This document shows positions 51,487 through 61,389 of a stretch of DNA of 64,000 bases, in pieces. The stretch's first letter is position 1. Each line of letters opens with the position of its first letter. A model generated the notes under the pieces. The model ran no database searches. It was not told where the DNA came from and saw only the letters and a list, made by a program, of their open reading frames with translations. A program made the position numbers and the translations under genes. The DNA comes from Arsukibacterium indicum (GTDB taxonomy: Bacteria; Pseudomonadota; Gammaproteobacteria; Enterobacterales; Alteromonadaceae): assembly GCF_019100565.1 (NCBI RefSeq), contig NZ_JAHRID010000003.1, positions 124,001 to 188,000 on the forward strand, read 5' to 3'.

Positions 51487-52519
51487 GCTCGCTAATCTTT
51501 TCAAACAGGTCTTGCCAACCGTCAGGGATCCGTCGTACTCCTGCCTGCTCATTGGCTAATCTGTCTATATGAATAGACAGTCGCTGCAACGGGCCCATAA
51601 TTTTCCGTTTATAGCGCCGGGCCAGCAGCCAGGCCAGCAACATTAGCACCGCTGCATAGCTGAACCAATGCAAGATAAAACTGGCCAGGCCGCTGCCAAG
51701 TGCAGAGCCCCGTTTGTCAATCAGTGCCAGTGACCATGGCAAATCGGCAAGTCTTTGTATCTGTAACTGATATTGTTCAAGATTATCGCCATTAATGAAT
51801 TTAGAGCTGGCCACCACATTACCAGCCTGATCCAGCAGCAAAAAATAACGGTCAGGATTATTTCTTTCCAGATTTGCCAGCAAAGGCGCCAGTTCAAGCG
51901 CCAGCACAAATCTGCCAATTTTACGTTCATTGACGTAGAAAGGTACACTCATTGCTGCCTGTTCCAGGATAAAATCCTTATAAAAAACCGGATTACGATC
52001 ATAGCCGTTCTCTGAACGTTGATAGCGCTGCAGCCAGTCTGTAAGCTGTTCAATGACATAATCTGACCATTTATGCTGACCGTTATAGGCATAACCTTGC
52101 TCAGACACATAATACAAATCTTTAAGTGGCGATATGCTGGCTGGCGCTATATCAAAATAGGGTTGCAACTGCAGCAACATCTGCAATTCCTGATTAAGCG
52201 GCGCACTGTCAGCGTTCAGTTTTTGCTGCACCAGGTCGCCGGTTGTCAGTGATAAAACCGGGATCTGACTTTCATCAGATACAGCACGCTGAATGCCAAG
52301 CTGAGCGCGGTTGGTGACCGCCTGCGCAAATTGTATTACCGGACTTATCTGGGCATCCATTTGCTGTGAGAACATTTCAAGTTGCAACTGGCTGTTTTTA
52401 AAGTTGCTATTAAACTGCAGCAAAAACTGAATAAAAGCTGCAGCGAAGCTGAGCATCAGGATGATCAGGATGGAAAACCTGACAGTTCTGGTATATACAA
52501 CAAAAGCGGGACTGGACAT
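51455..52519 (-). CDS. Membrane sensor (cache-type) without output domain
   Basis: A 354-residue protein with a span near 15-38, a periplasmic sensor domain (about 40-285; cache-like YYVSEQGYAYNG and RYFLLLDQAGNVVASSK), a second span (about 290-312) and about 40 HAMP-like residues (MGPLQRLSIHIDRLANEQ). It stops there, with no kinase, GGDEF or methyl-accepting domain. ATG 52519 with AAAGGAG upstream is chosen. It could be a truncated receptor or a partner of another signalling protein. Its end overlaps the preceding gene by 32 bp convergently. Confidence 0.8.
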   Translation of the reverse strand: MSSPAFVVYTRTVRFSILIILMLSFAAAFIQFLLQFNSNFKNSQLQLEMFSQQMDAQISPVIQFAQAVTNRAQLGIQRAVSDESQIPVLSLTTGDLVQQKLNADSAPLNQELQMLLQLQPYFDIAPASISPLKDLYYVSEQGYAYNGQHKWSDYVIEQLTDWLQRYQRSENGYDRNPVFYKDFILEQAAMSVPFYVNERKIGRFVLALELAPLLANLERNNPDRYFLLLDQAGNVVASSKFINGDNLEQYQLQIQRLADLPWSLALIDKRGSALGSGLASFILHWFSYAAVLMLLAWLLARRYKRKIMGPLQRLSIHIDRLANEQAGVRRIPDGWQDLFEKISELKTTDKQKTD

Positions 52520-52593
52520 GCAACTCCTTTGCAATGTACTGATTTTTTAGTTTCGCAAATCCTAGACCATTTCTGCTGATATGCAAACAGGGG

Positions 52594-52614
52594 CGGGGGC
52601 TTTTTTCGCCCCCG
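52594..52614 (-). terminator. Hairpin after the phoH-like gene
   Basis: A CGGGGGC/GCCCCCG 7-bp stem with a 7-nt loop, just beyond the stop of the PIN-PhoH gene. There is no clear T-run on the minus strand, so it may act as a weak terminator or a 3' stabiliser. Confidence 0.5.
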
Positions 52615-52624
52615 TCCGCTAAAA

Positions 52625-54016
52625 CTATAAATTAGCCTCAGCAAAAGAAGCCAGCCGACTGCGCACTACGCCATTCAGGTTAATGGTAGTACTACCTTCA
52701 AAGTTTTTAAAACGCTCAACAATATAAGTTAAGCCAGACGTAACGGCCGTCAGGTAGTTACTGTCAATTTGCGACAAGTTGCCGGAACAAATCAGTTTAG
52801 TGCCTTCGCCACAACGGGTAATAATGGTTTTTAACTGGGCCGCACTCAGGTTCTGACACTCATCCAGGATTACAATAGCGTTCTGAATACTGCGGCCCCG
52901 CATAAAATTAACCGACTTAAACTGAATATTGGCTTTTTCCATAATGTAGTTAACACTGGCGTGAGGGTGTTCGTCTGTTTTATGCAATACCTCTAACGAG
53001 TCTGTGATTGCGGCCAGCCAGGGTGCCATTTTTTCTTCTTCTGTTCCGGGCAAAAAGCCTATCGACTCGGCAATTTCCGGCGTATTACGGGTAACAATCA
53101 CTTTATCGTACTGGCCTTTTTCGATAACCAGCTCCAGAGCGGCAGCCAGTGCTATCAATGTCTTACCGCAGCCGGCAGGGCCGGTTAAGATAACCAGATC
53201 CATTTGTGGATCAAGCAGCGCCTGCATTGCCATCGCCTGATAAATATTTTTCGGATGAATACCCCAGGCGTGCCGGTGCATCAGCCTTTCATAGCCAAAA
53301 TCAAGAATTTTAATTTCCTGTTCGGTGATGGCCAGCACCCGGCCGGCAAAGGTTTCTGCTTCATCTATCAGGTACTCGTTCACATAAGCATTAGGTAATA
53401 TTTTGCGGCTGACGTAATGCACGGTGTCCCGGCCTTCGTTTTCACTGCGACACTCACCTACCTGGCTCCAGAATTCACCACTGAATTTAAAATATCCTTT
53501 ATACAAAAAACGTACATCGTCAATCAGCTGGTCAGTACGGTAGTCTTCAACCTGCTTTAGCCCGGCGCCTTTCGCCTTCAGACGCATGTTGATGTCTTTG
53601 GTAACCAGGATAACTTTTACCGGACCTTTCTCTCGCTGCAGATAGAGTGCAGTATTAATAATTAAATGGTCATTTTCGCCACCGGGCAGGCCCGGAATTT
53701 CGTCTTTAATATGATGATCGTTAATAATGAATAAATGCCCACCGCCAAGGTTTTCATGCTGCCGTGGTAAGGCTACCCCTTGCAGCATCTGCTCAGGTGT
53801 GGCGTCTCTTAACACATCTTCCAATGCCCTAATCGCCACCCTGGCATCACGGCTTACATCTTTATTACGGTCTTTTATGTGATCCAGCTCTTCCAGCACC
53901 GTCATCGGGATGACAACGTCGTGTTCTTCAAAATTCAGAAAGGCGAAGGGTTCATGCAGCAGAATATTGGTGTCTAACACATAGATTTTCTTTTCTTTGC
54001 TTTTTTTTCGCGCCAT
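52625..54016 (-). CDS. PIN-PhoH ATPase
   Basis: A 463-residue two-domain protein: an N-terminal PIN nuclease domain (YVLDTNILLHEP near residue 11, later acidic residues in EELDHIKD and DINMRLKAK) and a C-terminal PhoH ATPase domain with Walker A LTGPAGCGKTLIALA and Walker B NAIVILDECQNLS. PIN-PhoH (PhoH2/YlaK-like) proteins unwind and cut RNA. ATG 54016 with AAGGAGCTG upstream is used. The gap to rapA (266 bp) holds the divergent promoters; no further gene is seen. Confidence 0.93.
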   Translation of the reverse strand: MARKKSKEKKIYVLDTNILLHEPFAFLNFEEHDVVIPMTVLEELDHIKDRNKDVSRDARVAIRALEDVLRDATPEQMLQGVALPRQHENLGGGHLFIINDHHIKDEIPGLPGGENDHLIINTALYLQREKGPVKVILVTKDINMRLKAKGAGLKQVEDYRTDQLIDDVRFLYKGYFKFSGEFWSQVGECRSENEGRDTVHYVSRKILPNAYVNEYLIDEAETFAGRVLAITEQEIKILDFGYERLMHRHAWGIHPKNIYQAMAMQALLDPQMDLVILTGPAGCGKTLIALAAALELVIEKGQYDKVIVTRNTPEIAESIGFLPGTEEEKMAPWLAAITDSLEVLHKTDEHPHASVNYIMEKANIQFKSVNFMRGRSIQNAIVILDECQNLSAAQLKTIITRCGEGTKLICSGNLSQIDSNYLTAVTSGLTYIVERFKNFEGSTTINLNGVVRSRLASFAEANL

Positions 54017-54282
54017 ACGCAGCTCCTTCAAACGAGACTATGATTACCTGATATCCGTGTTGTCGTTGTCAGCTCAATGTAGCTTAACTAAGCATAGTGC
54101 AACAGCACCGTCTGGCGCTGAATTATTGAATTAAAAATGTAATTAGCTGTTAAACCACTGTGCGACAGTATCGTGACAAGGGCATGACAGAATACAAAAA
54201 CAAAATAAAGCGCCGCTGGCAGATGCAGTTTTATTAATTTACTAGTACCATGGCGCCCCGATTTTATGATGGTAGTTTTGAT

Positions 54283-57192
54283 ATGAATTTTGCTTTGGGA
54301 CAACGCTGGATCAGCGATACAGAATCTGATTTGGGTTTAGGTACCCTGGTAGGTATCGATGGTCGTATGTTGACAGTTTTGTTCCCAGCCACCGGTGAAA
54401 CCCGGCAGTATGCGCAGGCAGAAGCGCCTCTTACCCGGGTGTCATTTAATGTCGGTGATGAAATAAAAAGTGCTGACGGATTCAGCCTGGTTGTCACCGA
54501 ACTGAAATCGTCGCACAACACATTGATTTACATTGGTACCCGCACCGACAATGGCGAACCCGTTGAACTGAAAGAGACGTTTCTCGACCACTTCATCAGC
54601 TTTAGTAAGCCGCAAGACCGCTTATTTGCCGGCCAGATCGATCGTTTCGATAATTTCACCCTGCGTTATCTGGCCTGGCAACAGCAAAACCGGCAGCAAC
54701 AAAGCCCATTGCGGGGCTTGCAAGGAGGACGGATGAGCCTGATCCCTCACCAGCTGCATATTGCAGCAGATGTTGCCAGCCGGCATGCACCTCGCGTGTT
54801 ACTGGCCGATGAAGTAGGACTGGGCAAAACCATTGAAGCAGGTTTAATCATTCATCAGCAACTACTATCCGGGCTGGCCAGCCGGGTGCTGATCGTTGTA
54901 CCCGAATCTTTGCAGCATCAGTGGCTGGTAGAGATGCTACGCCGCTTTAACCTGCACTTTTCAATTTTCGATGAAGAGCGTTGCCAGCAATCGCAGCTGG
55001 ATGTCAGCAACCCGTTTGATACCGCACAACTGGTACTATGCAGCCTTGAATTTATCAGCAACAACAGTAAATGGCTGGATCAGGCGCAAAGCAGTGACTG
55101 GGATTTACTGGTCGTTGATGAAGCACACCACTTAGCCTGGTCGGCCGAACATGTCAGTAAAGAATACCGCTGTATCGAAAGCCTGGCGCAAGACACGGCT
55201 GGTGTCATACTACTTACCGCCACGCCGGATCAGCTGGGTCAGCAAAGCCATTTTGCCAGGCTGCGCCTGCTCGATCCTGACCGTTTTTTCGATTATCAGG
55301 CCTTTGTTGATGAACAACAGCAATTCCAGCACATTGCGGCTACCGCTGCCCGCTTACTTGATAATACGCCGCTGAATGACGAATTATCAGAGACGTTGCA
55401 GCAGCATATCAGTGAACAGGATATCAGCACGCAGCTGGCACTGTTGTGCCAGAGCGAACAAACTCCCGCTGCGTTGCAGGCTCGCGAACATCTCTTGTCC
55501 GAGTTGCTTGACCGTCATGGCACCGGCAGGATCCTTTTCCGTAACAGCCGCGCCAGTATTAAAGGTTTTCCAAAGCGCCAGGCGCTACCCGTTGCTCTGG
55601 AACTACCAGAGCAGTATAGAAATGCCCTAAAGGTGTATCACAGCCTGAACAGCAACCGTCAGTTAGAAGAACTGGCGCAGGCCAATTTATTTCCGGAACA
55701 GGTTTTTCAGGCTTTCGAAGGCACGAATAGTCAATGGTGGCAATTTGACCCGAGAATTGACTATCTGATCACGTTACTCAAACAACACAAACCTGCTAAG
55801 TTCCTGGTTATCTGTGCTGCGGCAGCAACCGCAGTGGCATTAGAAGAAGCTCTGCGGCAAAAAGAAGGTGTCCGGGCAGCCGTGTTCCACGAAGGCATGT
55901 CAATTGTCGAACGTGATAAGGCCGCGGCTTATTTTGCACAGGAAGACTACAGTGCACAGCTGCTGATTTGCTCGGAAATTGGCAGTGAGGGCCGTAACTT
56001 CCAGTTTGCCCATCATCTGGTATTGTTTGACTTGCCGCTTAATCCTGATTTGCTAGAGCAACGGATTGGCAGGCTGGACCGGATAGGTCAGCAACATGAT
56101 ATTCAATTGCATATCCCCTATTTCAACAACAGTGCGCAGCAAGTATTGTTTGACTGGTATCAGCATGGGCTGAATGCCTTTGCTAAAACCTGCCAGACGG
56201 GCCGGACAATATATGACCAGCAAAGTCATACTCTGCTCAGCTTACTGGCGTCAGTGCAGCCTGACACCACAAAAGTGGCGCAACTGGTAGCACAAAGTCA
56301 GCAGCAGCATCAGCAGCTTTTACAACAGCTGGAACAGGGACGGGATAAGTTACTGGAGTTAAACTCAGCCGGTGGCGAAAAAGCCCGCCAGTTGGCCAGC
56401 GATATTGCCAAAGCAGATGCGGACGTTCAGCTACCGATGCTGATGTTTCAGGCCTGGGACCTGCTGGGGGTGAATCAGGAAGATCGCTCTGATACCAGTA
56501 TTGTGCTAACGCCGGCTGAACATTTACGCTGCGCCTATCCCGGGCTTGAAGATGATGGTGTTACCGTTACCTTTGACCGTGCTACTGCCCTGGCTCAGGA
56601 AGACGTTCAGTTTTTAAGCTGGGATCATCCCATGGTTAACGGCACGCTGGATTTACTGCTGAATGACAATATTGGTAACACCGCAGTAGCTTTGCTGCCA
56701 AACAAAGCGCTGCCTGTTGGCAGCTATTTTGTTGAGCTTATCTATATTATCGAAGCCAGCGCTCCGGCTAAATTGCAACTGAGCCGCTATTTGCCGGCAA
56801 CACCAATCCGATTGTTGCTGGACAAAACAGGGAAAGATTTAGCAGCGAAAGTACCATTTGAAAATTTCAACCGGCAATTGAAACCGGTTGGCCGGCAAAC
56901 TGCCAGTAAGCTGGTCAATGCTTTACAAAGCCTGATCCACCCGATGCTGGGCAGCAGTGAATCGACGGCAATCGACCAACTCACTACTCTACGTCAAAGT
57001 GCACTGGCAAAAATGCAACAGGCATTGCAGACTGAACAGCAACGCTTGATCGCTTTAAAACAGATTAACCCGCTGATCAGACAGGATGAAATTGATATGC
57101 TTGGCGACAGGCAACAGCAACTGACCGATTATATTAATAAAGCACGCCTGAAACTGGATGCGGTCCGGCTTATTGTTGTGAGCCATGATTAA
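54283..57192 (+). CDS. rapA: RNA polymerase-associated ATPase RapA
   Basis: A 969-residue Swi2/Snf2-type ATPase that frees RNA polymerase from non-productive complexes. The N terminus [20 protein letters not shown] matches E. coli RapA ([20 protein letters not shown]), which fixes the start at ATG 54283. ATPase motifs: [15 protein letters not shown] (Walker A), DEAHHLAW (DEAH), [12 protein letters not shown] (motif VI). It overlaps rluA by 8 bp; this rapA-rluA order is conserved with E. coli. Confidence 0.96.
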   Translation: [969 protein letters not shown]

Positions 57193-57850
57193 TATGCCGC
57201 TGTTTCAATACCAGCCGCCACAGACCCCTTATCTGGATATTATCTATCAGGATGACGATATTGTAGTCATTAATAAACCCAGTGGTTTATTGTCAGTGCC
57301 AGGCAAAGACATAGCACATCGCGACTGCCTGGAATACCGGGTTAAATTGGTCCTGCCAACAGCGCGAATTGTTCACAGACTTGATATGGCAACCTCTGGT
57401 GTAATGGTATTGGCGTTAAATGCAGCAGCCCAGCGAGACTTGAACCGTCAATTTCAGTTACGCCAAACCCATAAGCAATATATTGCCCGGGTAAGGGGGC
57501 GGGTGCAGGCTGATCAAGGCACCATATCTTTACCGCTAATTTGTGACTGGCCAAACCGCCCAAAGCAGATGGTGTGTTACCAGAACGGCAAAGAATCGGT
57601 TACCCATTATAAAGTGCTGGAACGTTCTGAAACCTCTAGCAGGCTGATGTTAACGCCGGTTACCGGCCGTTCTCATCAGTTACGGGTTCACATGCAAATG
57701 ATTGGTCATGCGATTCTCGGTGACAAGTTCTATGCTGACCCGGAAACCTACAATGCTGCAAATCGTTTGCAGTTGCACGCCAATACATTATCGTTAATTC
57801 ATCCTGCTAGCCGGAAAATAAGAATTTTTTCAGTCAATTGTTCTTTTTGA
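57185..57850 (+). CDS. rluA: Dual-specificity pseudouridine synthase RluA
   Basis: A 221-residue synthase that modifies 23S rRNA U746 and tRNA U32. Close to E. coli RluA through YLDIIYQDDDIVVINKPSGL, HRLDMATSGVMVL (catalytic Asp), LICDWPNRPKQMVCY and GRSHQLRVHMQMIGH. It lacks an S4 domain, as expected. The start overlaps the end of rapA by 8 bp; ATG 57194 (the third residue later) is also possible. Confidence 0.95.
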   Translation: MINMPLFQYQPPQTPYLDIIYQDDDIVVINKPSGLLSVPGKDIAHRDCLEYRVKLVLPTARIVHRLDMATSGVMVLALNAAAQRDLNRQFQLRQTHKQYIARVRGRVQADQGTISLPLICDWPNRPKQMVCYQNGKESVTHYKVLERSETSSRLMLTPVTGRSHQLRVHMQMIGHAILGDKFYADPETYNAANRLQLHANTLSLIHPASRKIRIFSVNCSF

Positions 57851-58054
57851 CTTCTTTTTACAATTATTAACCCCATATTCAGTTTACTGGCTTATGATAC
57901 TCAGCATGTTAGGTTGCTAAATAACAAATTACTGTACTATTTTTATTAAACAACGATTAAATAACAAACGGTTTGTAATAAAGATTGCATAACGGTAAGC
58001 AGCTTTAGAAAACATTTTGCTACTTTTATGCCGGATAAATCTAAGGAGAAATGG

Positions 58055-59140
58055 ATGAAACTTAAAATAACCACTCTTGCTGTACTGACTGCCCTGCCGT
58101 TTATAAGCTCACAAGCTTTTGCACAATCACCTTCCGCTGCTGAACTAGAGCGCAAAGTATTTGGTTCCCTATTCGGTGAGTACTACTGGTCTCATGAGAA
58201 TAAATCACTATCAGCTGAATGGGACAACGTCGAACATGGCCCTGGTATTGGTGCAGAACTGGGTTACCGGGTAAATGAAACCTGGGGCGTTCGTTTAGAA
58301 TATGCAAGACAGCGTCTGGATTCTCTGACCGGTGGTAGTGTTGGCAACGACCGTTTTGGTGTTGATGCTATGTATCATCTGACAAACAGCAATTTTTATA
58401 TTGTTGGTGGTTGGAAGCACTTTGAAGGCAATCTTAGCTCAGATGCATTAAACCTGGGTGTGGGCTACCGTCATTTTGTTCGCAATGACGTGGCTTTATT
58501 TGCTGAAGCAAATCGTTACCAGGGTATTAACAATGGCTCATGGTATGATGCCGGCATTAAGTTAGGTGCCAGCTGGATTTTTGGCGCCGAAGCAGCACCT
58601 GCACCAACGCCGGCTCCTGCTCCTGCTCCGGCTCCGGCAGCTCCGGTTCAGCCAGCTAAACCTGCAGACAGTGATAATGATGGCGTGATCGATGCTAATG
58701 ATCGTTGTCCTGACACAGCGGCCAACCATCAGGTTGACCCTCAGGGTTGTACGGTATTTAAAGAAACTATGCAGCGGGTCGGCGATGTTGATATCGAAGT
58801 TAAATTCGGTTTTGATTCTGCAACGGTTTCAGCAGACCAACGCTCTGAGATTATCCAGTTAGCTGCATTTATGAAGCGTTTCCCTGAGTCAGAAGTTGTA
58901 ATAGAGGGTCATGCCTCTATGCCGGGTAACGATGACTACAACATGTTGTTATCGAAACGTCGTGCAAAATCTGTAGCAGATATTCTAACCAGTGAAGGTG
59001 TTGAATCGTCACGGATTACTTCAGTTGGTTACGGTGAGACCCGTCTGAGAGTGCAAGGTAGCTCGGCTGAAGCTAACGCTGCCAACCAGCGGATTGAAGC
59101 TAAAGTAACGGCGAAAGTAAAAGAACCAGTATTACGTTAA
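58055..59140 (+). CDS. OmpA-family outer-membrane protein
   Basis: A 361-residue protein: signal peptide (about 1-23, ending AFAQ), an 8-strand barrel (about 30-180; GVRLEYARQRLD, LNLGVGYRHFVRNDVALFAEANRYQ), a Pro-Ala repeat hinge, a thrombospondin-3-like repeat (DSDNDGVIDANDRCPD) and an OmpA C-terminal domain (FGFDSATVSADQRSEI, VIEGHASMPGNDDYN, LSKRRAKSVADIL) that binds peptidoglycan. AAGGAGAA precedes ATG 58055; ATG 58028 is unlikely. A strong terminator follows. The 204-bp region after rluA carries its promoter. Confidence 0.93.
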   Translation: MKLKITTLAVLTALPFISSQAFAQSPSAAELERKVFGSLFGEYYWSHENKSLSAEWDNVEHGPGIGAELGYRVNETWGVRLEYARQRLDSLTGGSVGNDRFGVDAMYHLTNSNFYIVGGWKHFEGNLSSDALNLGVGYRHFVRNDVALFAEANRYQGINNGSWYDAGIKLGASWIFGAEAAPAPTPAPAPAPAPAAPVQPAKPADSDNDGVIDANDRCPDTAANHQVDPQGCTVFKETMQRVGDVDIEVKFGFDSATVSADQRSEIIQLAAFMKRFPESEVVIEGHASMPGNDDYNMLLSKRRAKSVADILTSEGVESSRITSVGYGETRLRVQGSSAEANAANQRIEAKVTAKVKEPVLR

Positions 59141-59157
59141 TTTTCTTACGCTTAACT

Positions 59158-59185
59158 AAAACCGCCATTTTTGGCGGTTTTTTTT
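59158..59185 (+). terminator. Rho-independent terminator after ompA-like gene
   Basis: A 10-bp stem AAAACCGCCA/TGGCGGTTTT with a TTTT loop, followed by further T residues; 17 bases after the ompA-like stop. Confidence 0.92.
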
Positions 59186-59248
59186 ATTGCTGCCACTGTC
59201 AGTTCCTGCTAGGTTTAGTCGGTATACCGCAAGTTAAGGATCTGAATT

Positions 59249-59614
59249 ATGTCTCTGCAAGCTATAAGTCGTTACTGTGTTTTCAGCGCAGTATTAGCAT
59301 GTACGGCCTTTACGTCATACGCTGAACAACCTGCTACTTTGATTCAGGCAGCTCATGTCTGTACCGATGAGGGCGAAACCCAACGTTTGGCCATTAATGA
59401 CCAGTTGCGGGATATGGCTAAAGCTCTGGCAGAATTTAAACCAACCACATTCTGTTTTATTATGCAGCCTTCACTTGCCGTGACAGTATTGGAACAGGGT
59501 GACACTTACGTCAAATTCAGTCATGACGCTAAAGTGATGTTTACTTTCCCCGAATACATTGAATCTGACGATACAGCTAATGTTTTAACCGGTTTAGCCG
59601 ATAACAGCCTATAA
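59249..59614 (+). CDS. Exported hypothetical protein
   Basis: A 121-residue protein with a signal peptide (about 1-25, ending SYA). The mature part has two Cys (AAHVCTDEGE and TTFCFIM) and short beta-strands. AAGGAT precedes the ATG. No family is recognised. It stands between the OmpA-like gene and the DUF3530 gene in the same direction and may be cotranscribed with the latter (26-bp gap). Confidence 0.7.
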   Translation: MSLQAISRYCVFSAVLACTAFTSYAEQPATLIQAAHVCTDEGETQRLAINDQLRDMAKALAEFKPTTFCFIMQPSLAVTVLEQGDTYVKFSHDAKVMFTFPEYIESDDTANVLTGLADNSL

Positions 59615-59640
59615 CATTGAGTTGATTTGACGGATGAAAA

Positions 59641-60423
59641 GTGAACACGATGCAAAATGCTTTGGTAGCCTGGCTGTTGTTCGCTACCCTGCTGCAAACA
59701 ACTGCTATTGCACAGCAGGCCCATAGCAAGCAGCAGTTATCATCACAGGACTTACAGCAACAGTTGCTTAGTGAGGAAGTTACCGAGCTGACCACCGATA
59801 AAGGCAGTTTCTTAACGCTACAACGACAAGCGCTGACCAGCTATACCAAAGGCACGGCAATTCTGGTTCCTGACTGGCATGAACATGCTGCCAGTCCTGA
59901 CTTTATTAATCCTTTGCGTCAACAAATGAATGAATATGGCTGGCATACACTGGCAGTAATGCCACCGGATATTCTGCTAACCGAACCATCTGCTAATGAA
60001 GCAGATTATCAACAGCAGCTGGTCCAACGATTAAACGCTGCGATCCGTCAGGCAGATTCGCAAGCTAATCTGATTGTCATTGCCAAAGGGAGCAGTGCGG
60101 CACTACTTAATCAGCTTTTTGCAACAGAGCAACTTCCTGCGCCTGCAGCCTTTGTCATGTTGGGTGCTTATCTGGCTGATGTTAAGCTTAACCGTGAGTT
60201 AGCAAACCATATTGCGTCGCAGTCGGTACCGACACTAGATATCAGCCATCAGCGCGATAACCGGTTTGTCAGCGCCAACCTGCAGCTGAGACAGCAACTG
60301 GTAAACCGAAACCTGAAAACACAGTACCGGCAACGGCAGCTAACAGGTACCTTTTACGATGCAGATACCCATGCATGGGTGCTAAAAGAAATAACAGGTT
60401 GGCTGCATAGTATTGGCTTGTAA
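59641..60423 (+). CDS. DUF3530 family exported protein (alpha/beta-hydrolase-like)
   Basis: A 260-residue protein with a signal peptide (about 1-24). The core with GTAILVPDWHEHAAS, INPLRQQMNEYGWHTLAVMPPD and ANLIVIAKGSSAALLNQL is the DUF3530 pattern and resembles an alpha/beta hydrolase with a nucleophile-elbow-like GSS. Enzyme activity is not established. The start is GTG. It is convergent with djlA. Confidence 0.85.
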   Translation: MNTMQNALVAWLLFATLLQTTAIAQQAHSKQQLSSQDLQQQLLSEEVTELTTDKGSFLTLQRQALTSYTKGTAILVPDWHEHAASPDFINPLRQQMNEYGWHTLAVMPPDILLTEPSANEADYQQQLVQRLNAAIRQADSQANLIVIAKGSSAALLNQLFATEQLPAPAAFVMLGAYLADVKLNRELANHIASQSVPTLDISHQRDNRFVSANLQLRQQLVNRNLKTQYRQRQLTGTFYDADTHAWVLKEITGWLHSIGL

Positions 60424-60432
60424 TTTTGTAGC

Positions 60433-61263
60433 TTAATGACGATTTTTCAGTAACTCATAAGCCGCCTGAATTTCCTGAGTCTGTTTTTTCGCTACATCAA
60501 GCATGGCAGCCGGCACACCTTTTGCCATCAGTTTGTCCGGATGGTGCTGTGCCATTTTTTTACGGTATGCCCGTTTTAATTCTTTATCGCTGCATTGGGC
60601 GCTGACACCAAGTACCTTATATGCATCCTGTACAGCATTTGCTGCAGGCTTTTTGCTGTCTCGCTGATTGAAGCGTTGCTGAGCCCGATACGCTGCCAGC
60701 AACTGCTCTAATTGCAGATGCGATACTGACAGTTGCATCGCTATCTGCTGCAACAGCCTATATTGATCACTGGTCATGGCGCCGTCGGCATTCGCTATGC
60801 CAAGCTGAATTTCAATAAAATATTGAATTACATCTCTTTGCCGGCCATATTGCTGATAAAAAGCTTGTAGTTGGGCGACTAAAGGGAAATTACTGGCTTT
60901 ACCATCACGAAAAGCAGCCTGTGCTTCTTGTTGCTGTGCATCATTCAAGCCCAGCTGCTGCATAAAATGCCTGGCCTGGCGAATATGGGCAGGTGTAACG
61001 ACACCAGTGGCTTTAGCAATATGCCCCATAGCGGCAAACGTGGTATACATAAACAGCCCCTGCTGTTCATCCGGCTCCTGAAAAATTCCTTTGAACCGCG
61101 CCAGATTTGAGCCCATTTTTATGTCTAGCCAATGACCGAGGATCAGGCCGATAAACAGGCCAGGTAGCCTGAGCAGGGCAAGACCGAACAGCGCTCCAAG
61201 TATTTTACCCCACAAAGTATCTACCCCATAAAATGAACCAGGCGGCATCTGTCGCTCTGACAT
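60433..61263 (-). CDS. djlA: Co-chaperone DjlA
   Basis: A membrane-anchored DnaJ-like protein of about 276 residues: an N-terminal span with Gly-rich GKILGALFGLALLRLPGLFIG, a TerB-like helical domain (about 60-190) and a C-terminal J domain with HPD (AYRKKMAQHHPDKL). It stimulates DnaK at the membrane. The start is uncertain: ATG 61263 or ATG 61248 are both plausible, with weak RBSs; farther upstream starts would cross the lptD promoter. It is divergent from lptD as in E. coli. Confidence 0.92.
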   Translation of the reverse strand: MSERQMPPGSFYGVDTLWGKILGALFGLALLRLPGLFIGLILGHWLDIKMGSNLARFKGIFQEPDEQQGLFMYTTFAAMGHIAKATGVVTPAHIRQARHFMQQLGLNDAQQQEAQAAFRDGKASNFPLVAQLQAFYQQYGRQRDVIQYFIEIQLGIANADGAMTSDQYRLLQQIAMQLSVSHLQLEQLLAAYRAQQRFNQRDSKKPAANAVQDAYKVLGVSAQCSDKELKRAYRKKMAQHHPDKLMAKGVPAAMLDVAKKQTQEIQAAYELLKNRH

Positions 61264-61389
61264 ACTGAAACACGCCAGTGACCGTTGTAGAACCGCACTA
61301 TATCGGATTAGCAGGAAATCTAAAATTGATTTATCATAGCGGGCTAATCTTATCAAAAAACATCATATTGCTGGGGCAGAGAATACCGG

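Noticed and set aside
59158..59185. CRISPR or tandem-repeat reading of the Pro-Ala and T-rich stretches near the ompA-like gene
   Set aside because: The repeats at about 58590-58660 are codon-level Pro-Ala hinge repeats, and the T-rich stretch is a terminator; no spaced repeats are present.
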